From CBDCVA01 sp965222935 [NCBI: Candidatus Latescibacterota bacterium] (GTDB lineage: Bacteria; Latescibacterota; CBDCVA01), in NCBI GenBank assembly GCA_965222935.1, contig CBDCVA010000001.1, forward strand, positions 1 to 64,000: a stretch of DNA of 64,000 bases. Direction: 5' to 3'. Made by a program: the position numbers and the translations under genes. Under the pieces are notes generated by a model that was not told where the DNA came from, ran no database searches, and saw nothing but the letters and a program-made list of their open reading frames with translations. Shown piece after piece: positions 28,691-37,619 of the stretch. Each line of letters begins with the position of its first letter. Positions within the stretch are counted from its first letter, which is position 1.

Positions 28691-29950
28691 ATGAAACTCG
28701 TGATCACCGACGTGGAGCGGATCACCGTCGACGTGCCCTTCCTGGAGCGTCCGGCGAAGCACATGGGGCGCCAGCTCTGGGGATGGACGATCTCCGAGGT
28801 CTGTCGCGTGAAGACGGACGCGGGAATCGAGGGCTTCGGCGAGACGCTGGTCCACTACACCTGGGGACGGGTCAGCGAAGAAGCTGTCGCGCGCGTCATC
28901 GGTCGGAACCCGGCCGAGTTTTTGTGGGACGATTCGCTTGGCGCGGGCCTTCAGATGGCGCTGTTCGACCTGACCGGGAAGGCACTCGGTGTGCCGTGCC
29001 ATCGGCTCATGGGCCAACGCGTGCGCGAGTGGTGCCCCATCTCGTGGTGGGCCATCGACATGCCGCCCTCCGACTGGGCACGGGAGGCGCAGGAAGCCGT
29101 GCGCTCAGGCTACACGGGCTTCAAGATCAAGGCCCGCCCGTGGTTCGACATCCGCGAGCAGGTGAAAGCCATCACCGAAGTCGTCCCCGGCCATTTCAAG
29201 CTCGACCTCGATTTCAACGGCCTCCTGCTCAACGCGGGTCATGCGGTCCCGCTCCTCCAGGAGCTTGAGCGGATGCCCAACGTCGCCATGTTCGAATCGC
29301 CCATCTCCCAGGGCGATATCGGGGGCAATAAGCAGGTGCGGGCCAAGACGACGCACCCCATCGCCATGCACTACGGCAACCCGCCCATCATGACGGCGCT
29401 CACCGAAGAGGTCTGCGACGGGTTTGTCATCGGCGTCGGCGCGGCAAACGTCATACGGCAGGGTACCGTTGCGGCTGAAGCGAGAAAGCCCTTCTGGCTC
29501 CAACTCGTCGGGACGGGCATCACCACCGCCTGGGCACTCCATCTGGGCGCCGTCCTCACCCACGCCCAGTGGCCCGCCATTACCTGCCACGAGATGTATT
29601 CGGATGACCTGATCACCGAACGCATCGAGATTCAAGGCGGCTTCGGCCGCGTTCCCGAGGCGCCTGGGCTCGGTGTCGAGCTGGACGAAGGTGCGCTCGA
29701 ACGCCTCCGCACCGATTCCATCGATAGGCCGGCCCCCACGGACCTCTATCGCGTCGTCTGGCCCGACGGGCAGCGCACCGCCTACGCGAGCCCCGACCAG
29801 TACAGGAACGACTTCATGGCCGGCAACCAGTGCGTCTTCGAGGCCGGCGTCACGCTGGAGGTGGTCGAGGACGATGGCAGCGAGGCATTCGCCAAGCTCA
29901 GGGCGCGGGCGGCCCGGAGCCCCATCCGGGAGTGCTCGAAGGCGGTCTAA
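28691..29950 (+). CDS. Mandelate racemase/muconate lactonising enzyme-like (enolase superfamily)
   Basis: A 419-aa protein with AAGGGAG 10 nt upstream. The N-terminal capping domain (~1-110) is followed by the barrel: K-x-K at 145/147 (F-K-I-K-A), first metal ligand D172/D174 (L-D-L-D-F-N) and E202 (M-F-E-S-P). The position where the third ligand E/D is expected reads M-H-Y-G-N (~226-230), with no acidic residue. The usual C-terminal general-base His/Asp pair is also not obvious. It therefore looks like a divergent enolase-superfamily member, perhaps a sugar-acid dehydratase with altered chemistry. Divergent from the Ldh2 gene. Confidence 0.82.
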   Translation: MKLVITDVERITVDVPFLERPAKHMGRQLWGWTISEVCRVKTDAGIEGFGETLVHYTWGRVSEEAVARVIGRNPAEFLWDDSLGAGLQMALFDLTGKALGVPCHRLMGQRVREWCPISWWAIDMPPSDWAREAQEAVRSGYTGFKIKARPWFDIREQVKAITEVVPGHFKLDLDFNGLLLNAGHAVPLLQELERMPNVAMFESPISQGDIGGNKQVRAKTTHPIAMHYGNPPIMTALTEEVCDGFVIGVGAANVIRQGTVAAEARKPFWLQLVGTGITTAWALHLGAVLTHAQWPAITCHEMYSDDLITERIEIQGGFGRVPEAPGLGVELDEGALERLRTDSIDRPAPTDLYRVVWPDGQRTAYASPDQYRNDFMAGNQCVFEAGVTLEVVEDDGSEAFAKLRARAARSPIRECSKAV

Positions 29951-30115
29951 GTCGGGCCCAGCTCCACCTCACGGAAGCACCGCTCGGGGGATGGGCGCAC
30001 GAGATGGCGACGAGAAACTCGATCTGGATCTCGCCCCCAGCGGGGAAGGGGGATAGAAAACGGGCCTCCGCGGGGTAGATGCGCGGAGGCCCTGAGACCA
30101 GGTGACGCCCCGAAG

Positions 30116-30799
30116 CTACCGCAGGAACGCAGCCTTGACCGAGGCCCAGGATGCCGCCTCCACGGCCACGGGGCCAAGCTCTTCGCCATCCTCTCCGACG
30201 GCGAGGACCCCTTCTACAGTCGGGTCCCCGCTGGTCCAGCCGGAATTGCTATCGAGGTTCTCCCAGCCGCCCACAATTGCCGCAATGATTTCGAGCTGCT
30301 CGCGCACGGGCAGGTTGGGGTCAATCTCGATGAAGTGGCCCGCGACCGTTAGAACGAAGTGGCCAGTATGCGGTTCTGTGGGGTCGAACTGAACCAGTTC
30401 GGCGTCCACAACGCGGAAGACACGGTCATGCGCGCTGAATGAGCCGCCCCTCCAGAGCCTAACGCCCATCTCCCCTGGACCACTTGTCATCGTATCGAGT
30501 TTGTCCCAGCCACCCACGAGTGCCGCGATGACCTCCATCTGTTCGAGCAGGTCGACCCCAGGGGCTGATGATGGGGCTATCTCGATGAGATCGCCGGAGG
30601 TCGTTCGGACAAAGTGGCCCGTGTGGGGCTCGGAGGAGGCGTCAAATTGGAGCAACTGACCCTCCACGATGCGGAAGTAGCGCGGCATTTCTTCCTGGTC
30701 GGAACTCTTGCCATCTGTAACGACAAAGCCAGCTAGCGGGCAGACCATGACAATCGAGGCAACGATTGCTAACGCCACGCGACGGGGTCTAGTGCACAT
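30116..30799 (-). CDS. Secreted protein with two internal repeats and a C-terminal SW-x-x-VK motif
   Basis: A 227-aa protein. The ATG at 30799 is chosen because GGAGGA lies ~10 nt upstream and a signal peptide follows (R-R-V-A-L-A-I-V-A-S-I-V-M-V-C-P-L-A-G). Residues ~39-106 and ~126-190 are two copies of one module, each with F-R-[IV]-V, an L-[LV]-Q-F-D strand, E-P-H-T-G-H-F-V and I-A-A-[LI]-V-G-G-W. The C-terminus V-E-A-A-S-W-A-S-V-K-A-A-F is the motif shared with three other secreted proteins here. Isolated gene; no family recognised. Confidence 0.65.
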   Translation of the reverse strand: MCTRPRRVALAIVASIVMVCPLAGFVVTDGKSSDQEEMPRYFRIVEGQLLQFDASSEPHTGHFVRTTSGDLIEIAPSSAPGVDLLEQMEVIAALVGGWDKLDTMTSGPGEMGVRLWRGGSFSAHDRVFRVVDAELVQFDPTEPHTGHFVLTVAGHFIEIDPNLPVREQLEIIAAIVGGWENLDSNSGWTSGDPTVEGVLAVGEDGEELGPVAVEAASWASVKAAFLR

Positions 30800-31262
30800 C
30801 TCTGAATGATCCTCCATAGTCACGTCTGACGAGAGTGGCTGACAGTTAACGCTACTTCAACAGCATACAGTATAATGTGTGCCCCTGTCAGGAGGGAAAT
30901 TGCATCTGCACGAAAAAGTTGCGGTGCGCGGTGTTCCGCCGTCCAATGGCGGCCATCCCGGTGTGGCTGCATACTGGACCGATGCGCAAGGAGGGGGCAG
31001 ACATCCGCATACAGGAGCTTGCGCTGTGCGCAGGAGAGGAGATGCCCCCCCACCCCCAAACCTCTCCCCGACGGCAGGGAGGGTCTAAGGCGCCATCCTG
31101 AGCCCGTCGAAGGATGGCGCCGCTCGGAGCCTGTCATCTGCCATCTCATCCGCGAGCAATACATTGCACTCCGTCATCGGGATGTGTACCATAGCCTCTG
31201 AGAACGACCGAATTTCGAGCCTCGAAACGCGTTCGCTTTACCGAGTGATCTGAAAGAAAAAG
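30800..31262. other. Intergenic region with an inverted repeat
   Basis: No credible gene in ~460 bp; frames here are short and lack ribosome binding sites. It contains a strong hairpin (31089-31121) and repetitive C-rich text just upstream of it. The right end precedes the BNR-family gene. Confidence 0.4.
31089..31121 (+). repeat. 11-bp inverted repeat with conserved loop (REP-like)
   Basis: GGCGCCATCCT and AGGATGGCGCC form a perfect 11-bp stem around the loop GAGCCCGTCGA. The core CCTGAGCCCGTCGAAGG resembles short palindromic elements that are dispersed in many environmental bacterial genomes. No T-tract follows, so a terminator is unlikely. Only one copy was noticed in this window. Confidence 0.6.
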
Positions 31263-32507
31263 ATGGCTCGCCGCAAACCTGAACTTGCGGTCCAATCAAC
31301 GCGATTGCTCTCCGAGCGAGGTTCGACGCGAGCGACCGCTTACTCGGGCACGAACAAGATCGTTACGCGCGATGGCAGGACGCATGTCGCCTGGCTGGAC
31401 TCCATCTCCGACACGATGGTTGCGACCTATCATCGCTCCACGGATTCGTGGTCTGGGCCCGTCAAGGTGGGGAACGGAACCGATAACCATGGCGGCCCCG
31501 CCCTGACCTGCGATAGCGAGGGGCGCTTGCACATCTTCTTCGGCCCGCACGGCGAGGCTCCGTTTCTGCACTATCGTTCGGCAAAACCCAACGACGCATC
31601 GCAGTGGGACAAGCTAGCGGGCGTCGGTGCCAACGCTACCTATCCGAGCGCTGTGTGCGATGACGAAGACACGCTGCATATGATCTATCGCCGCTGCGAG
31701 CAGTCCCGAGAGCCGCCCTTTTCCTTGATTTACCAGCAGAAACCCCGTGGCGCCGGCTGGAGTGCGCCCCTCATTCTGGCGAAAGCTCCCGATGATTGGA
31801 ACGGATACACGTGTTATCATCACGCTTTGACGATTGCAACGGATAACGCACTCCACATAGCGTTTAACATCTACTATGACGGGCGCGCGCAAGCGGCCGG
31901 ACATATGATGTCCCAGGATCGAGGTAAGACGTGGATTTTGGCCGATGGTTCACCGCTGTCTCTGCCCGTGAAAATTGAGTCGAACGCCTTCTTCAAGCGT
32001 ACTGAAGGGGCTTTAACCATCAACAATGTCGTCTGCGACTCGAAGGGACACCCGTGGGTCAGCCTGAGCCTGGTTGAATCGGATTCGGCATTGAGAATCT
32101 ACCATCACGATGGGTCGACATGGTGTTCACTAGAACCGGATGCGTTGCTCTCCTCCGAGGTCACTCCCGGAAAGTTGGACGGCAGCGGGGTGCTGAGTAT
32201 CGGTCAAAATGACCGGCTCTATCTCATCACCCGTATGGAGGGTCACGTCATCCTTTTGCATGCCGATTCACAAGCGGAGCCATTTCACCTCACACCCCTT
32301 TTCCCACCGGACGACGTGCTGCCCCATGCCGGGCTGACGCTTGAACGTCCAACCGGCCACCATGCGGTGGAGGTGCCCTTCGCGCTTTTCTCCACGGGTG
32401 AGAAGGGACCGGATTGTTTCGGAAGGGGCATTTTCCACAAGGTCGTCGCGATGCAGTTGCGCGCATCCGAAAATGGGGTAGGTGCGGCTAAGCCATTGGA
32501 TGGATGA
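31263..32507 (+). CDS. BNR-repeat (BNR_4/sialidase-like propeller) protein
   Basis: A 414-aa protein. D-N-H-G-G-P-A-L-T-C-D-S-E-G-R-L-H-I-F at ~74-92 and repeated V-x-x-D-x-[KE]-G-x blade turns mark the BNR_4 six/seven-bladed propeller, a fold that includes polysaccharide lyases (PL24/PL25-type) and uncharacterised sugar-binding enzymes. Candidate catalytic residues His/Tyr occur in G-Y-T-C-Y-H-H-A-L. No clear signal peptide is seen (start M-A-R-R-K-P-E-L). The ribosome binding site is weak. Monocistronic, within the sugar-acid gene region. Confidence 0.7.
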   Translation: MARRKPELAVQSTRLLSERGSTRATAYSGTNKIVTRDGRTHVAWLDSISDTMVATYHRSTDSWSGPVKVGNGTDNHGGPALTCDSEGRLHIFFGPHGEAPFLHYRSAKPNDASQWDKLAGVGANATYPSAVCDDEDTLHMIYRRCEQSREPPFSLIYQQKPRGAGWSAPLILAKAPDDWNGYTCYHHALTIATDNALHIAFNIYYDGRAQAAGHMMSQDRGKTWILADGSPLSLPVKIESNAFFKRTEGALTINNVVCDSKGHPWVSLSLVESDSALRIYHHDGSTWCSLEPDALLSSEVTPGKLDGSGVLSIGQNDRLYLITRMEGHVILLHADSQAEPFHLTPLFPPDDVLPHAGLTLERPTGHHAVEVPFALFSTGEKGPDCFGRGIFHKVVAMQLRASENGVGAAKPLDG

Positions 32508-32594
32508 ATGGCCGGACGATGACGGTAGTGTGGACCACTTCAACATCGCGTACCGCGTAAAGGAAATCCTAACGGCTCACGGCTGGCATCTCCG

Positions 32595-33608
32595 TCACAG
32601 CTTGTTCACCACCTCGATCAGCGCCGTCATGTAGCCGATCGCGTAGGCGCGGCCGCGATGGCCCCAACGCGTGTCATCCACCATCCGAGGCACGTGATCG
32701 GTGATCATGAAACCCGTGAAGCCCACCTCTTTGAGCGTCTTCACCACCTCGAAGGTATCCACCTGACCCTCGTTGATGAAGCACTCGTTGAAGCGGGGAA
32801 CCGTGCCCTGGACGTCGCGGAAGTGGACGTAGATGATCTTGCCCCGGCCTCCGAAGTGGCGTATAGCGGGGATTACGCCCTCGGGGCCCATCTCCGACCA
32901 GCAGCCCATGCAGAAATTGAGGCCGTGGTTGGGGCTGTCGAACGCATCCATCGCCCGCTTGAAGCCCTCGAAGCCGCCGAAGATGCGGGCGATGCCGCCG
33001 AGCGAAGGCACGGGAGGATCGTCCGGGTGCAGCGCAAGCCTGACGTTCGCCTCCTCGGCCACGGGCAGAATGCGCTCCATGTAGGTGCAGTAGTTGTCCC
33101 ACATCTCCTCGGCCGAGAAGACCCGACCGTGGGTGAAGGACGCCTCCCTCTGCGCTTTCACGAGACGGTGGTCATCGAGTGACCCGCCGGCCACGGCGGT
33201 CTCCATATCGAAGCGTGTGGCCAACGCGCCACCGCGCAGGACGGCGGGCGGCTCGGTGCGCCAGACGCCGTTGGGTATCCAGTGATAGCCCAGGATGGGT
33301 ATGCCGGCCTTCCCCATGTTGCGGATGGTGGCCTGCATGTGCGCGATCTGTTCATCGCGGCCGGGCAGACCCAGCATGGCCTTGTCGTAGAAGCTGACGG
33401 GCACGTTCTCCAGGGACATGAGCCGCAGCCCCGCCGTATCAGCCCGCTGACGCAGGGCCAAGAGATCGTCGACCTCCCACTGCTCATCCCCGGGTAGCTT
33501 GGGGGTGTTCATCAGGAAGTCGTCGGCGCCGCACTGCTTGATGAAGGCCAGCTTCTCATCGGTCAGTTCATTGAACTGGCCTAGGCCAACGCGCAGGGTC
33601 AGGGACAT
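32595..33608 (-). CDS. Mannonate dehydratase-like TIM-barrel protein (copy 1)
   Basis: A 337-aa member of the UxuA/xylose-isomerase-like fold. Conserved motifs are L-A-L-H-P-D-D-P-P, C-M-G-C-W-S-E-M-G, Y-V-H-F-R-D-V-Q-G and T-D-H-V-P, which carry the His, Cys, His and Asp residues that bind the metal in D-mannonate dehydratase. UxuA converts D-mannonate to 2-keto-3-deoxygluconate in glucuronate breakdown. A second paralogue lies at 39.4-40.4 kb. The genuine substrate may be another aldonate because both are divergent. Downstream of the MlrC gene on the same strand. Confidence 0.82.
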   Translation of the reverse strand: MSLTLRVGLGQFNELTDEKLAFIKQCGADDFLMNTPKLPGDEQWEVDDLLALRQRADTAGLRLMSLENVPVSFYDKAMLGLPGRDEQIAHMQATIRNMGKAGIPILGYHWIPNGVWRTEPPAVLRGGALATRFDMETAVAGGSLDDHRLVKAQREASFTHGRVFSAEEMWDNYCTYMERILPVAEEANVRLALHPDDPPVPSLGGIARIFGGFEGFKRAMDAFDSPNHGLNFCMGCWSEMGPEGVIPAIRHFGGRGKIIYVHFRDVQGTVPRFNECFINEGQVDTFEVVKTLKEVGFTGFMITDHVPRMVDDTRWGHRGRAYAIGYMTALIEVVNKL

Positions 33609-33839
33609 GGCAGGCCTCCTTCGATGTGATCGCTTGGTGCCAGAAGCCTCGACGGTATCGAGACTGGATGCAGCGATAGAGCCAAAAAATGCCGCTTCCG
33701 GAGCATCCGCAAGACCCGGTACACCTCATCATTGGAACGCCTGAACCGGGTCTCTTCGAGGGGCGCACCGCCTGGGACATCCTCGTCCGGCGCCAGCACT
33801 GCGCCTGAATCCTCGATCCCCTCGGTCCATCCTCCGGCA

Positions 33840-35306
33840 TTAAATAGCGTCCATCGGATACAGCTTCCGCCCCAGTCGGTGAAACGCCAGCTTGCCATCG
33901 GCCGGATCGTGCACGCTGGGCTCGGAGACCACATGGATCGACCCGGCCCACGATTCGAACCCGGCCCGGAAATGGGCTGTGGACTTGACGCAGATGTAGC
34001 GCATCTGCCGCGGGTCCAGGCCCAGGCTCCGCGCGAAGGCCGTATCGAAGGGCTGCTCGCGCTCGGTCACCAGGAGGACGTGGACTCCGCGCTCTCGGAT
34101 GTGCGCCGACGGGCCCATGCTTGCCTCCAGTCCCTCGAACATCGGGCCATCGTAGCGGAAGCGGCCATCGGAGAGCGCCGCCACTTCGGCTGTCATCCTC
34201 ACGGGCTCACCCTGGAGCGGCGTGGATTTGGCGCCCACGTCCAACGTCAGCGTCGCGCCCAGGCCAGCCTGAGTGCATTGCGCCACCGCCTCCGGGTCCA
34301 CGATGTAGAGGACGCAGGCATCCTGGAGATCGGCCTCGAGGAACGTCCGAAGGGCGCCCGTGCTGTCACCGGGTGAACCGCCGCCCGTGTTGTCGTTGCG
34401 GTCGGCGAAGATGATGGGGAAGCGCCCAGCGGTGTGCTGTTGTTCCAGCGCCTGGAGGGTCGAGGGACTCGGGACCTGCCAGTCGGCCCGCCGTGCGAAG
34501 ATCCACTCGCCCAGCTCATCTGCATAGCGCTGCGCGAGGGCTTGGTCGTTGTCGGTGGCGACATAGACCGAAGCCCCCATATCCGGCACGTCGGCAAGGG
34601 GATAGCAGGTGGCGATGGAGCCGCAGACGACGCCCGGCTGGGCCTCGATCCGGTGGAGTTCGGCGACGGCCTCGCTCATGGGTGGATGCGCCGTCACCTG
34701 GTTCGTGCCCCAGATCATGGGGATCTGGCAGAGCGCCATGGTCGGACGCAGGGCTTCTCTCGCCATCCGAACCAGCACATCAGCGCATTCGCGGCCCCGC
34801 GCGGCCATGTCCACTTCGGGATAGGTCTCCCGCCCGATCAGCACATCCGCCATCTCGACCATGCGGTCCGAGACGTTGGAATGGATGTCCAGTTGCCCGA
34901 CGATGGGCACCTCTGGCCCCACCAGTTCGCGCACGGCGCCGAGGACATGCCCTTCGCCATCGTCGATGCCCTCGATCACCATCGAGCCGTGCAGCTCTAG
35001 GAGGACGCCGTCCATGGGCGCGGCCTCGGTGATGCCGTCGAGCAGCTCTTTCAGGGTCGCATCAAAGATGTCCCTCGGCGTTGGTCCGCTCGGTTGCGGC
35101 TCGGCAAAAACCGTGGGAATCAGCTCGAAACCATGCGCTTCGGCCCCTTCGATGAACCCGCCCATCGGGGTATTGGTCTTCCGAAACTTCTTCAAGATCT
35201 CGCTTCCGAGCCAATACCCGAAGCGCGCGTGATAGCTCTCCCACGTCGTGGGTACCGTGGTGAAGGTGCTCGTCTCATGGCTGATGGCACCTGTGACAAC
35301 CCTCAT
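33840..35306 (-). CDS. MlrC-family (M81) metallopeptidase-like protein
   Basis: About 488 aa from the ATG at 35306; the longer frame to 35543 adds residues unlike the family. The start G-A-I-S-H-E-T-S-T-F and the later L-L-E-L-H-G-S-M-V and Q-L-D-I-H-S-N-V-S are hallmark zinc-binding segments of MlrC (microcystinase C, peptidase M81). The D-R-N-D-N-T-G-G-G-S-P-G-D-S stretch (~300) is also highly conserved. Despite the name, most members are uncharacterised and occur in catabolic clusters of marine and soil bacteria. Upstream of the mannonate dehydratase-like gene on the same strand. Confidence 0.88.
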   Translation of the reverse strand: MRVVTGAISHETSTFTTVPTTWESYHARFGYWLGSEILKKFRKTNTPMGGFIEGAEAHGFELIPTVFAEPQPSGPTPRDIFDATLKELLDGITEAAPMDGVLLELHGSMVIEGIDDGEGHVLGAVRELVGPEVPIVGQLDIHSNVSDRMVEMADVLIGRETYPEVDMAARGRECADVLVRMAREALRPTMALCQIPMIWGTNQVTAHPPMSEAVAELHRIEAQPGVVCGSIATCYPLADVPDMGASVYVATDNDQALAQRYADELGEWIFARRADWQVPSPSTLQALEQQHTAGRFPIIFADRNDNTGGGSPGDSTGALRTFLEADLQDACVLYIVDPEAVAQCTQAGLGATLTLDVGAKSTPLQGEPVRMTAEVAALSDGRFRYDGPMFEGLEASMGPSAHIRERGVHVLLVTEREQPFDTAFARSLGLDPRQMRYICVKSTAHFRAGFESWAGSIHVVSEPSVHDPADGKLAFHRLGRKLYPMDAI

Positions 35307-35455
35307 GGCTCCGATCCTTTCTTGCCGCCGCTTGACGCAGGGCGCTTTCCCCTCGTCAGAAGTCGCGTCTAGGGCCGGTAAAACCCAGGCGTCTCGGATG
35401 GAGCACCGTGCGCGGATGTGAATGGCGCCGCAACCTGAATTCGCCGGAGGGATGG

Positions 35456-36064
35456 TTAGATCTGGTGGGCCCGTTCGTAGGCGGTGATCTTGTCTTTGTG
35501 CTGTAGGGTCAGCGCGATGTCGTCCAGCCCGCTCAGCAGGCATTGCCGCCGGAACACGTGCGTTTCGGGGTCAGGATGCACCGTAAAGGCGGCCGAGAGA
35601 CCTCCCTCGTCGGATATCTCACACCGCTCCAAGTCCACCGTCAGCCCGTATCCGGGAGATGCCTTTGCGTTGGCGATGATCTGCTCAACCGTCCCTTCCG
35701 GCAGGAACACGGGTACCACCCCGTTCTCAAGGCAATTCTTGTGGAAGATGTCGGCAAAGCTGGGGGCGATGATCGCACGAAAGCCGTAGTCCAACAGACC
35801 CCACACCGCATGCTCCCTCGACGAGCCACAGCCGAAATTCCGCCTGGCCACAAGGATCGTGGACCCCTCGAAGCCCGGATGGTTGAGAACGAAGTCCCCG
35901 TTGGGCTTTCCATCGGGCTGAAAGCGCCAGTCGAAGAAGAGGAACTGGCCGAAGCCCGTCCGCTCAATGCGCTTGAGAAACTGCTTGGGCATGATCTGGT
36001 CGGTGTCCACATTCACCCGATCCAGGGGGGTGACGATGCCGGTCAGCTTGGTGAACGGTTCCAT
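35456..36064 (-). CDS. leuD: 3-isopropylmalate dehydratase small subunit
   Basis: A 202-aa LeuD. Begins [20 protein letters not shown] and contains [11 protein letters not shown], the swivelling-domain substrate-binding loop. With LeuC it isomerises 2-isopropylmalate to 3-isopropylmalate in leucine synthesis. It starts 8 bp after the leuC stop, so the two are co-transcribed and probably coupled. Normal length. Confidence 0.93.
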   Translation of the reverse strand: MEPFTKLTGIVTPLDRVNVDTDQIMPKQFLKRIERTGFGQFLFFDWRFQPDGKPNGDFVLNHPGFEGSTILVARRNFGCGSSREHAVWGLLDYGFRAIIAPSFADIFHKNCLENGVVPVFLPEGTVEQIIANAKASPGYGLTVDLERCEISDEGGLSAAFTVHPDPETHVFRRQCLLSGLDDIALTLQHKDKITAYERAHQI

Positions 36065-36072
36065 CGGAGGCG

Positions 36073-37479
36073 CTATCCCTTCCAGTCCCGGATGTCCACG
36101 AAGTGGCCGGCGATGGCCGCGGCCGCGGCCATCGGAGGGCTCACCAGGTGGGTGCGTCCCCCCTTGCCCTGCCGCCCTTCGAAATTGCGGTTAGACGTGG
36201 AGGCGCACCGCTGACCGGATTCCAGGACGTCCGGGTTCATGCCCAGGCACATGGAGCAGCCAGCCTCCCGCCAGTCGAACTCGGCGTCCTTGAAGATCCG
36301 GTCCAGGCCCTCGGCCTCAGCCTGCACCTTCACCCCGGCGGAACCCGGCACCACCATGGCGGACACCCCCCGGTGCACTTTGCGCCCCTTGACCATCTCG
36401 GCGGCGGCCCGCAGATCTTCGATGCGGGCGTTGGTGCAGGAGCCGATGAAGACGCGATCGATGGTGATCTCTTCCATGGGTGTACCTGGCTGTAGCCCCA
36501 TGTACTCCAGGGCTCGCTCCGCTGCGGACTGATCTTCGGCAGCGAGGTAGGAGGCGGGATCGGGGACGCGATCGGTGATGGGGACCACCATGCCGGGGTT
36601 GGTGCCCCAGGTGACGTAGGGCGCAAGGCTGGCCGCGTCTATCTCCACCACCCCGTCGAAGGCAGTGCCTGGATCGGTCGGCAGGGCGCGCCATCGCTCC
36701 ACCGCTGCCTCAAAGGCATCGCCCTGGGGCACTTGCGGCCGTCCCCGCATGTACTCGAAAGTGGTCTCGTCGGGAGCGACCATGCCCGCTCGAGCCCCGG
36801 CCTCGATGGACATGTTGCACACCGTCATCCGGCCTTCCATGGACAGCGAGCGTATGGCTTCCCCGGTGTACTCGAACACATGCCCCGCCCCTCCATCGAC
36901 GCCGATCTGGCCAATGATGCCCAGGATCAGGTCCTTGGCCGCCACGCCTTTTGGCAGCCGGCCGCTCGTTCGAATCTCCATGAGCTTGGGTTTGGACTGC
37001 ACGAGACACTGGGTCGCCAGGACATGTTCTACCTGCGAGGTGCCAACGGGCATGGCGAAGGCCCCGAAGGCGCCGTGGGTCGAGGTGTGGCTGTCGCCGC
37101 AGACGACGGTCTTGCCCGGCTGCGTGTAGCCTTGCTCCGGTCCGATGATATGCACGATGCCCTGCCGGGGGCTGTGAATATCGTAGAGCGTGATCCCGAA
37201 GGCTTCCGCGTTGCGGGAGAGGGCCTCGATCTGCTTCAGGGCAATCTCATCGGTGATGGGTAGCGACCGGTCCGACGTGGGGACGTTATGGTCGGCTGTG
37301 GCGACGGTCAGGTCGGGACGCCGCACCTTGCGGCCCGCCAGCCGTAACCCCTCGAACGCCTGCGGCGAGGTCACCTCATGCACCAGATGCAAGTCTATAT
37401 ATAGAATCGCCGGCTTGCCCGGCTCCTCATGCACCACGTGATTATCCCAGATCTTCTCGAACATCGTTTTAGGCGTCAT
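36073..37479 (-). CDS. leuC: 3-isopropylmalate dehydratase large subunit
   Basis: A 468-aa aconitase-family protein, the size of bacterial-type LeuC. The [4Fe-4S] ligands are C348 (F-I-G-S-C-T-N) and C408/C411 (C-S-M-C-L-G-M-N). Also diagnostic are [11 protein letters not shown] and [18 protein letters not shown] lies upstream of the ATG. First gene of leuC-leuD; ilvD lies 140 bp upstream on the same strand. Confidence 0.94.
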   Translation of the reverse strand: MTPKTMFEKIWDNHVVHEEPGKPAILYIDLHLVHEVTSPQAFEGLRLAGRKVRRPDLTVATADHNVPTSDRSLPITDEIALKQIEALSRNAEAFGITLYDIHSPRQGIVHIIGPEQGYTQPGKTVVCGDSHTSTHGAFGAFAMPVGTSQVEHVLATQCLVQSKPKLMEIRTSGRLPKGVAAKDLILGIIGQIGVDGGAGHVFEYTGEAIRSLSMEGRMTVCNMSIEAGARAGMVAPDETTFEYMRGRPQVPQGDAFEAAVERWRALPTDPGTAFDGVVEIDAASLAPYVTWGTNPGMVVPITDRVPDPASYLAAEDQSAAERALEYMGLQPGTPMEEITIDRVFIGSCTNARIEDLRAAAEMVKGRKVHRGVSAMVVPGSAGVKVQAEAEGLDRIFKDAEFDWREAGCSMCLGMNPDVLESGQRCASTSNRNFEGRQGKGGRTHLVSPPMAAAAAIAGHFVDIRDWKG

Positions 37480-37619
37480 GGCACAACCTCTCTAAAAAGA
37501 GCACGCTTCCATCACGGCTGCCGGCTACAATATGTCATCCTATGCCGGGGGAGCGCCAATCCTTCTCGCCCGCGGCCTGACCTCTCAACCCCCGTGGCGT
37601 GCGCCCCGCCCCCATAGGT

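Noticed and set aside
31100-31125. Intrinsic terminator at the 31.1 kb hairpin
   Set aside because: There is no T-tract after the stem on either strand; it fits a dispersed palindromic element better.
33599-33934. 111-codon leftward frame between the mannonate dehydratase-like and MlrC genes
   Set aside because: It overlaps the MlrC 3' end, has no ribosome binding site and shows no homology-like features; perhaps a remnant but not supportable.
37479-37500. leuC leader as another copy of the ~49.6/50.8/52.3 kb leader repeat
   Set aside because: Only the GAGGT-TGTGCC ribosome-binding region is similar; there is no extended homology, so it is probably coincidence.
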